A stretch of DNA of 11,851 nt from Betaproteobacteria bacterium (GTDB taxonomy: Bacteria > Pseudomonadota > Gammaproteobacteria > Burkholderiales > Burkholderiaceae_C): positions 1 to 11,851 of the forward strand of contig VBCQ01000114.1 of NCBI GenBank assembly GCA_005882155.1, written 5' to 3'. This document shows, one piece after another, positions 7,136-11,851 of this stretch. The position numbers and the translations under genes were made by a program. Below the pieces are notes generated by a model. The model saw only the letters and a list, made by a program, of their open reading frames with translations. It was not told the DNA's origin and did no database searches. Numbering within the stretch: the stretch's first letter is position 1; the number at the start of each line of letters is the position of its first letter.

Positions 7136-8050
7136 ATGCGTTTCTCGGTGTACCAGGTGAGCCGCAAGGGCGGCCGCGAGAAGAACGAAGACCGCATGGG
7201 CTATTGCTACACGCGCGATTCGGGCCTGTTCGCGTTGGCCGACGGCATGGGAGGCCACCCTGAAGGCGAGGTCGCTTCGCAGCTCGCGTTGCAAACGCTC
7301 GCCGCGCTGTTCCAGCGCGACTCGAAGCCGACGCTGCCCGACCCGCTGCGCTTTCTGCACGAAGCGATCATTGCCGGCCATCACCAGTTGCTGCGCTACG
7401 CGACGCAGAAGGCATTGATCGACACGCCGCGCACGACGGTCGTCGCCTGCGTGCTGCAAGGCAACGCGGCCTACTGGGCGCACTGCGGCGACTCGCGGCT
7501 GTACATGGTTCGCGGCGACAAGCTGATCGCACGCACCCGAGACCATTCGTATTCGGAATTGCAGGAGACGCTGTCGCAAGTCGTGCCGATGGGCGAGCGC
7601 TTCAACCGTAACGTGCTGTTCACTTGTCTGGGCAGCCCCGGCAAGCCGGTGGTCGACACCGTCGGCCCGCTGCTGCTGCAGGCCGGCGATCGGCTGCTGC
7701 TGTGCTCCGACGGCCTGTGGGGCAGCGTCAGCGACGCGGTGATCACCGAGCAGTTGGCGCACCACCCGATCTCCGACGCCGTGCCCGAGCTCGTCGAGCA
7801 GGCGCTGCGCAACGGCGGGCCGAAGAGCGACAACGTGTCGGTGCTCGCGATGGAGTGGGAAAGCGCCGAGGACGCCGACAGCGGCGCCGGCATCTCCACC
7901 CAGTCTTTGGGCGAAGAAGTCTTCGCCTCGACGATCCAGGCGAGCGTGCTCGGCCAGGAAGTGCCCGACGAACTTGACGACGCTGAGATCGAGCGCTCGA
8001 TCAAGGAAATCAACGAGGCCATCCGGCGCTCGTCGCAAAAGAAATCCTGA
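7136..8050 (+). CDS. PP2C-family Ser/Thr protein phosphatase
   Basis: Metal-dependent protein phosphatase of 304 residues, probably reversing the work of the adjacent kinase. The metal-binding and catalytic motifs of the PPM/PP2C fold are all visible: NED at 17-19, DGMGGH at 36-41, GDSR at 118-121, CSDGLW with Asp192, and KSDNVSV with Asp232-Asn233. An acidic tail of about 65 residues (240-304) with a predicted terminal helix (EIERSIKEINEAIRRS) follows the catalytic domain; it may mediate regulation or kinase contact. The ATG is preceded by TAAGG (7122-7126) at about 9 bases, overlapping the kinase stop codon. This suggests translational coupling. The rph gene starts 13 bases downstream, so kinase, phosphatase and the RNA/nucleotide genes may share one transcript. 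Confidence 0.94.
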   Translation: MRFSVYQVSRKGGREKNEDRMGYCYTRDSGLFALADGMGGHPEGEVASQLALQTLAALFQRDSKPTLPDPLRFLHEAIIAGHHQLLRYATQKALIDTPRTTVVACVLQGNAAYWAHCGDSRLYMVRGDKLIARTRDHSYSELQETLSQVVPMGERFNRNVLFTCLGSPGKPVVDTVGPLLLQAGDRLLLCSDGLWGSVSDAVITEQLAHHPISDAVPELVEQALRNGGPKSDNVSVLAMEWESAEDADSGAGISTQSLGEEVFASTIQASVLGQEVPDELDDAEIERSIKEINEAIRRSSQKKS

Positions 8051-8063
8051 AAGAAGTCTCGAG

Positions 8064-8789
8064 ATGAGTTTTCAACGCACGATGGGCCGTGCCGCCGATG
8101 CATTGCGTCCGGTCACGATCACGCGCCACTACACCAAGCATGCCGAGGGCTCGGTGCTGGTCGAGTTCGGTGACACCAAGGTGTTGTGCACCGCGTCGGT
8201 CGAAGACAAGGTGCCGCCGTTCAAGCGCGGCAGCGGCTCGGGCTGGCTCACCGCCGAGTACGGCATGCTGCCGCGCGCGACCAACACTCGAAACGACCGC
8301 GAAGCGGCCAAAGGCAAGCAAAGCGGCCGCACCCAAGAGATCCAGCGCCTGATCGGCCGCTCGCTGCGCTGCGTGTTCGACCTCAACGCCCTGGGCGAGC
8401 GCACGATCTCGCTCGACTGCGACGTGATCCAGGCCGACGGCGGCACGCGCACCGCGGCGATCACCGGCGCTTTCGTCGCGGCGCACGACGCCGTCAGTTG
8501 GCTGGTCGCGCAAGACAAGCTCGCCGCCTCGCCGCTGCGCGACTTCGTCGCCGCGGTGTCGGTCGGCATCGTCGAAGGCACGCCGCTGCTCGACCTCGAG
8601 TACACCGAAGACGTGATCTGTGACACCGACATGAACGTCGTGATGACGGGTGCCGGCGGCTTCGTCGAAGTGCAGGGCACGGCCGAGGGTGCGGCGTTCA
8701 CGCGCGACGAGATGGGCGCGCTGCTGCAGCTCGCCGACAAAGGCATTCGCGAGCTGATCGCGGCACAACGCAAGGCGCTTGCCGTCTGA
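8064..8789 (+). CDS. rph: Ribonuclease PH
   Basis: Phosphate-dependent 3'-5' exoribonuclease that trims the 3' ends of tRNA precursors and helps degrade structured RNA; active as a hexamer. The product is 241 residues, normal length. Recognisable blocks: LVEFGDTKVLCTA, GWLTAEYGMLPRAT, GRTQEIQRLIGRSLR, DCDVIQADGGTRTAAITGA with the phosphate-binding Arg129, YTEDVICDTDMNVVMT and VEVQGTAEG. All are intact, including the C-terminal region lost in some laboratory E. coli strains. The start is ATG at 8064, which gives the family N-terminus (MSFQRTMGRAADALRPV); the frame extends upstream but into the phosphatase gene. The Shine-Dalgarno is weak (GAAAGAAG region). rdgB follows after 4 bases. Confidence 0.97.
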   Translation: MSFQRTMGRAADALRPVTITRHYTKHAEGSVLVEFGDTKVLCTASVEDKVPPFKRGSGSGWLTAEYGMLPRATNTRNDREAAKGKQSGRTQEIQRLIGRSLRCVFDLNALGERTISLDCDVIQADGGTRTAAITGAFVAAHDAVSWLVAQDKLAASPLRDFVAAVSVGIVEGTPLLDLEYTEDVICDTDMNVVMTGAGGFVEVQGTAEGAAFTRDEMGALLQLADKGIRELIAAQRKALAV

Positions 8790-8793
8790 TGCC

Positions 8794-9396
8794 ATGCGCC
8801 TCGTGCTCGCGTCGAACAACGAGAAGAAGCTCGCCGAGCTGAAGACGCTGTTCGCGCCGCTGAAGCTCGACCTTGTCACGCAAGCGTCGCTCGGGATAGC
8901 CGAAGCCGACGAGCCGCACGTGAGCTTCGTCGAGAACGCGCTGGCCAAGGCTCGGCACGCGGCGCAGCACGCGGGTGCGCCCGCCATCGCCGACGACTCG
9001 GGGCTGTGCGTCAGCGCGCTGAACGGTGCGCCGGGCGTGCTGTCGGCGCGCTATGCGACGCTGTTCGGCCAGCCGAAGAGCGATCTCGACAACAACCTGA
9101 TGCTGTTGCAGAAGATGCAAGGCATCGAGGACCGGCGTGCGCGTTTCGTCAGCGCACTGGTGGCGGTGCGCTCGGCCGACGACCCCGAGCCGTTGATTGC
9201 AATGGGACGCTGGGGAGGCGTGATCCTCACCGCGCAGCGCGGCAAAGGCGGCTTCGGCTACGACCCGCTGATGTTCATTCCGCTGTTGAACCAGACAGTC
9301 GCCGAGTTGAGCGCCGAGGTGAAAAACAAGCACAGCCACCGTGCGATCGCGGCCCAGCAGATGCTCGTGATGATGCGCGAAGCGTGGCTGGAGTGA
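8794..9396 (+). CDS. rdgB: Non-canonical purine NTP pyrophosphatase (RdgB/HAM1)
   Basis: Hydrolyses dITP, dXTP, ITP and XTP to monophosphates, keeping deaminated purines out of DNA and RNA. The product is 200 residues, the normal size. Seen in order: the N-terminal substrate loop LASNNEKKLAEL (5-16), FVENALAKAR, the active-site ADDSGL with Asp67/Asp68, the GAPGVLSARYA block, GKGGFGYDP (150-158) and the C-terminal KNKHSHRAIA. The start is ATG at 8794, 4 bases after the rph stop; a longer frame from TTG at 8779 would overlap rph and adds nothing family-like. Tight spacing indicates co-expression and translational coupling with rph, a pairing common in proteobacteria. Confidence 0.97.
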   Translation: MRLVLASNNEKKLAELKTLFAPLKLDLVTQASLGIAEADEPHVSFVENALAKARHAAQHAGAPAIADDSGLCVSALNGAPGVLSARYATLFGQPKSDLDNNLMLLQKMQGIEDRRARFVSALVAVRSADDPEPLIAMGRWGGVILTAQRGKGGFGYDPLMFIPLLNQTVAELSAEVKNKHSHRAIAAQQMLVMMREAWLE

Positions 9397-9400
9397 CCCA

Positions 9401-9474
9401 CCCCCGAAGCGCCTGCGGCGCTCCCCCTCAAGGGGGCGACGCCAGCGGACCGGCAAAGCCGGATCCGCGGCGTC
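9401..9474. repeat. REP-like intergenic element with three consecutive hairpins
   Basis: Between rdgB and hemW lie three adjacent inverted repeats: AGCGCC-TGC-GGCGCT (9408-9422); CCCCC-TCAA-GGGGG (9423-9436); and a long arm pair, GACGCC, GCGGA, CCGGC then AAA then GCCGG, TCCGC, GGCGTC (9438-9474, single A bulges at 9444 and 9463). The last can form a 16-bp stem. From memory, near-identical elements are dispersed in many Comamonadaceae and Rubrivivax-like genomes. It has no T tract but could slow transcription or protect the rdgB mRNA 3' end. Confidence 0.75.
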
Positions 9475-9490
9475 CGCTTGATGCGCTGTG

Positions 9491-10619
9491 ATGACTAGCG
9501 AAACGTTGGCGCGCTACCTGCGCCCCGGCACGTTGAACCTCGCCGCTCTGCCGCCGCTGTCGCTGTACGTCCACTTGCCGTGGTGCTTGAAAAAGTGCCC
9601 GTATTGCGACTTCAACTCGCATGAGCAAAGCGGCGGCGTTCCCGAAGCGCGCTACCTCGACGCCTTGCGCTGCGACCTCGAAGCCGCGCTGCCGTTCGTC
9701 TGGGGCCGGCGCATTCACAGCATCTTCATCGGCGGTGGCACGCCGAGCCTGTTCTCGCCGCAAAGCATCGATCGGTTGCTGGCTGACATCCGGGCCCGCC
9801 CGCTTTCGCGGCTACCGTGCGGCCGGCGTCACGCGGCTGTCGGTCGGCGTGCAGAGCTTTAGCGACGACAAGCTGCGCGCGATCGGCCGCGTGCACGATG
9901 CGGCGCAGGCACGTGCCGCGCTCGCCGAGGCGCGTGCCGCGTTCGACACCTTCAACCTCGACCTGATGTATGCGTTGCCCGGGCAGACCTTGGCCGAGCT
10001 CGATACGGACCTGCAAGAGGCCCTGTCGTTCGCCCCGCCGCACCTATCGATCTACCACCTGACAATCGAGCCGAACACCTTCTTCGCGAAGCACCCGCCG
10101 GCGGTCCCCGATGACGACACCGCGTCCGACATGCTCGATCTGATCGCCGAGCGCACCTCGGCCGCGGGCCTCGAACGCTATGAGGTCTCGGCCTTCGCGC
10201 GGCCGGGTCATCGCTGCGTGCACAACCTCAACTACTGGCAGTTCGGCGACTACCTCGGGATCGGTGCCGGTGCGCACAGCAAGCTGAGTTTTCCTCATCG
10301 GGTCGTGCGCCAGATCCGCTATCGCGACCCGACGACATACATGGCGCAGGCGCTGGCCGGCGCGGCAATCGCGCAAGATGACGACGTGGCGCGCGATCAG
10401 CTGCCGTTCGAATTCATGCTCAACGCGACGCGCCTCAAAGAAGGCTTCGAGCTCGCGCGCTTCAGCGAACGCACCGGCTTGCCGCTGAGCGCGATCGAGC
10501 CGGGTTTGCAAGCGGCCGAGTCGCGCGGCTTGATCGAGCGCGACTTGCAGTCGGTCCGGCCGACCGCGCGCGGCTTCGACTTTCTTAGCGACCTGCAGTC
10601 GCTGTTCCTGGCGGCCTAG
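9491..10619 (+). pseudogene. hemW: Heme chaperone HemW (radical SAM), disrupted by a ~62-bp deletion and frameshift
   Basis: HemW is a radical-SAM-family heme-binding protein related to HemN but not a coproporphyrinogen oxidase. The first part, from ATG 9491 (GTG 9488 is also in frame), contains SLYVHLPWC and the Fe-S motif Cys32-X3-Cys36-X2-Cys39 followed by DFNSH. A Phe after the third motif residue marks HemW rather than HemN. GGGTPSL follows. Frame 1 stays true to the family through IRAR (residue 103, ending 9799). The family sequence then resumes in another frame at 9801 with RFRGYRAAGVTRLSVGVQSF and continues to TAG at 10617-10619 (272 residues), including TIEPNTFF, HNLNYWQFGDYLGIGAGAHS and the C-terminal domain. 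Compared with E. coli HemW, about 20 residues containing the conserved EITxEANPGT strand are absent. Unrepaired, frame 1 ends at 9862. Either a real pseudogene or an assembly loss. Confidence 0.88.
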
Positions 10620-11551
10620 CGAACTCTCGTTTTTCGTTTCGCAGACGCCGGATGCAGCGTCGACTGCGACATCTGCAATTCGTCGTGCAGCCAGCGCCGC
10701 AGCGCCACCAGCGGCGGCCAGTCGCGCAGGGCCGGCGGGAAGACGAGGTGGTACGGATGGGCATGCTCGTAAACGATCGACAGCGGCGACAGCCTCACCA
10801 GGCGGCCATCGCTGAGCGCATCGGCGGCGAGCATCTCGCGCCCCAGCGCGAGGCCGAGATTCTGCTCGGCGGCCTGCAGCATCAGTCCCGCATCGTTAAA
10901 GCTTGCCACCGGCGTCACGTGGATGCGCAGATCGGCGGCAGCGAACCAGCGTTGCCACAGCTCGCTGTCGCCGAGCAGGGGCTCGCGTGCCAGCGCTTCG
11001 GGCTGTGCACCGAGCAGCCGGCGCGCGGCAGCAGGCGAGCCGACGACGATCAACGGCATCGGCCCTTCGAACAGCCGCTCCGACTCGAGCCCGGCCCAGG
11101 GTCCGCGGCCTTGTCGCAACGCGGCGTGAAAGTCTTCGCGCTGCAGATCGACGACCTGGTGTGACGCATCGATCTCTAGCGCGAGGGTCGGATGACGTTC
11201 GCGCCAGCGTCCGATGCGCGGCAGCAGCCAGCGTTGCGCAAACGACGGCAGCGTGGTCACGCGCAATCGCTGCGCCGACCCGCTCGCCGCAGCGGCCGCG
11301 GCCTGCACGCCATCGTCGAGCTGCGCGAGCGCCGGCTCGACGCTGCGCAGCAAGGCTTCGCCGGCCGCGTTGAGCACGACGCGCCGGCCGCGCCGCTCGA
11401 ACAGCGCGAAGCCGAGCTGCTCCTCGAGGCCGCGAATTTGCTGGCTCACTGCGCTGTGCGTCAGGTGCAGCGACTCGGCCGCGGCGCGCAGGTTCTGCAG
11501 CTGCGCGACGGTGCGAAATGCGGGCAAGCTGTTCAGCGGCAGGCGGGCCAT
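10616..11551 (-). CDS. LysR-family transcriptional regulator (GcvA-like)
   Basis: DNA-binding regulator of 311 residues from ATG 11551. The N-terminal winged helix-turn-helix (LPAFRTVAQLQNLRAAAESL, then LTHSAVSQQIRGLEEQLG, about residues 9-47) and LFERRGRRVVLNAAGEALL are classic LysR. Residues about 90-300 form the periplasmic-binding-like effector domain (RVTTLPSFAQRWLLPRIGRW, then FHAALRQGRGPW), which is GcvA-like. Alternative starts are ATG 11563 (adds MLTS) and TTG 11587. I prefer 11551 because a good minus-strand promoter (11587-11559) would start the RNA there, but no Shine-Dalgarno supports any of the three. It is divergent from a DUF1127 gene across a large inverted repeat, so it probably regulates itself and that gene. 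Its TAG overlaps the hemW TAG in CTAG (10616-10619). The effector is unknown. Confidence 0.93.
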   Translation of the reverse strand: MARLPLNSLPAFRTVAQLQNLRAAAESLHLTHSAVSQQIRGLEEQLGFALFERRGRRVVLNAAGEALLRSVEPALAQLDDGVQAAAAAASGSAQRLRVTTLPSFAQRWLLPRIGRWRERHPTLALEIDASHQVVDLQREDFHAALRQGRGPWAGLESERLFEGPMPLIVVGSPAAARRLLGAQPEALAREPLLGDSELWQRWFAAADLRIHVTPVASFNDAGLMLQAAEQNLGLALGREMLAADALSDGRLVRLSPLSIVYEHAHPYHLVFPPALRDWPPLVALRRWLHDELQMSQSTLHPASAKRKTRVR

Positions 11552-11558
11552 GCTGGTA

Positions 11559-11587
11559 AGCATAACTGCCCAAGTCGGCAAGAACAA
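11559..11587 (-). promoter_or_regulatory. Predicted sigma-70 promoter of the LysR gene
   Basis: On the minus strand, TTGTTC (11587-11582), a 17-base spacer and TATGCT (11564-11559). Transcription would begin near 11552, at or next to the ATG at 11551, which implies a leaderless or nearly leaderless mRNA. Confidence 0.5.
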
Positions 11588-11592
11588 GTCGC

Positions 11593-11621
11593 TTCCACCC
11601 GGGTAGTTGGGCTTCTATGCT
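11593..11621 (+). promoter_or_regulatory. Predicted promoter of the DUF1127 gene, weak -35
   Basis: TATGCT (11616-11621) is the mirror copy of the LysR -10. The mirrored -35 position (11593-11598) reads TTCCAC, a poor hexamer, so activity may need an activator. The RNA would start near 11628, giving a leader of about 28 bases to the ATG at 11656. Confidence 0.4.
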
Positions 11622-11655
11622 TACCAACATCGATTCACAACCGCCGGAGCCCATC

Positions 11656-11851
11656 ATGTCGAACGCCTACCTGCCTCAGCCGATTCCGCTGTCTCGCCCA
11701 AGCGTCGCGGCCTGGGCCGGCGATCTGATCGATGCGCTGCGCGAGCGCTGGCACCTGCTGATCGCGCAGCGCCGCGCCGAGCGCGAACTCGAAACCGCGA
11801 TCGAGCTCAACGACCGCACACTCGAAGACATCGGCGCGCCCGAGTGGCTGC
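11656..11851 (+). CDS. DUF1127 small protein (C-terminus off window)
   Basis: Sixty-five codons are visible before the window ends. The DUF1127 signature appears in the segment LRERWHLLIAQRRAERELETAIELNDRTLEDIGAPEW: an Arg-rich amphipathic helix followed by the LNDRTLxDIG motif. Members are short basic proteins; characterised relatives in alphaproteobacteria (Agrobacterium) affect phosphate and carbon metabolism and RNA levels, and no general molecular function is agreed. The start at 11656 is chosen because GGAG (11646-11649) sits 6 bases upstream. An in-frame ATG at 11617 would add 13 residues but lies inside the -10-like TATGCT. The divergent LysR regulator with the shared inverted repeat suggests that this gene is its main target. 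Confidence 0.85.
   Translation, partial: MSNAYLPQPIPLSRPSVAAWAGDLIDALRERWHLLIAQRRAERELETAIELNDRTLEDIGAPEWL

Larger units (their letters stand above)
11548..11632. promoter_or_regulatory. Long inverted repeat in the LysR / DUF1127 divergent promoter region
   Basis: Two 28-base arms (11548-11575 and 11605-11632) are inverted copies matching at 22 of 28 positions about a centre at 11590. The core is perfect: TTGGGC, 3 differing bases, TATGCTTACCA, then CAT. Each arm therefore carries TATGCT, a good -10-like hexamer, facing its own gene. The symmetry is much longer than a normal LysR T-N11-A box and suggests paired binding sites for the divergent LysR protein or two promoter copies made by inverted duplication. 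Confidence 0.75.

Noticed and set aside
8779..8793. Earlier TTG start for rdgB
   Set aside because: It overlaps the end of rph and the family N-terminus MRLVLASNN begins at the ATG at 8794.
9791..9862. Programmed ribosomal frameshift in hemW
   Set aside because: No slippery sequence is apparent, and about 20 conserved residues are missing, so shifting frame would not restore the protein.

Overview
The window looks like a chromosomal segment of a GC-rich betaproteobacterium of the Burkholderiales, probably near the Rubrivivax/Leptothrix/Methylibium group. The reasons are the strong GC bias at third codon positions, the gmk-rpoZ-spoT and kinase-phosphatase-rph-rdgB-hemW gene strings, and a multi-hairpin intergenic element (9401-9474) of a kind I associate with these genomes. 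The taxonomy is inferred from gene order and style, not from a database match.

Left part (1-2682, minus strand): gmk (guanylate kinase), then rpoZ (RNA polymerase omega subunit), then spoT (bifunctional (p)ppGpp synthetase/hydrolase, its C-terminus cut off by the window edge). The three are linked by guanine-nucleotide and stringent-response biology. A textbook intrinsic terminator lies between rpoZ and spoT, so spoT expression probably depends on read-through.

Middle (2683-5180, plus strand): one large gene for a secreted subtilisin-type (S8) peptidase with signal peptide, I9-like propeptide, complete catalytic triad and nine C-terminal GLVLSE-type hexapeptides. It lies in opposite orientation between gmk and yicC, which are usually neighbours in this group, so it appears to be an insertion that split the ancestral string.

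Right-middle (5181-10619): yicC on the minus strand, divergent over only 30 bp from a plus-strand cluster of Ser/Thr protein kinase, PP2C-type phosphatase, rph (RNase PH), rdgB (non-canonical purine NTP pyrophosphatase) and hemW. The kinase and phosphatase probably act as an opposing pair. hemW is broken: about 62 bp, encoding roughly 20 conserved residues, is missing near 9800 and the frame shifts. Either it is a pseudogene or the assembly has lost sequence there.

Right edge (10616-11851): a LysR-family regulator on the minus strand, whose stop codon overlaps that of hemW in a CTAG, and a divergent DUF1127 small-protein gene running off the window. Their 104-bp intergenic region holds a long near-perfect inverted repeat that places an identical TATGCT -10-like hexamer in front of each gene. 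It is the most interesting regulatory structure here. I found no RNA genes, CRISPR array, transposase or defence system. No intergenic gap exceeds 300 bp; the largest is 2683-2896.
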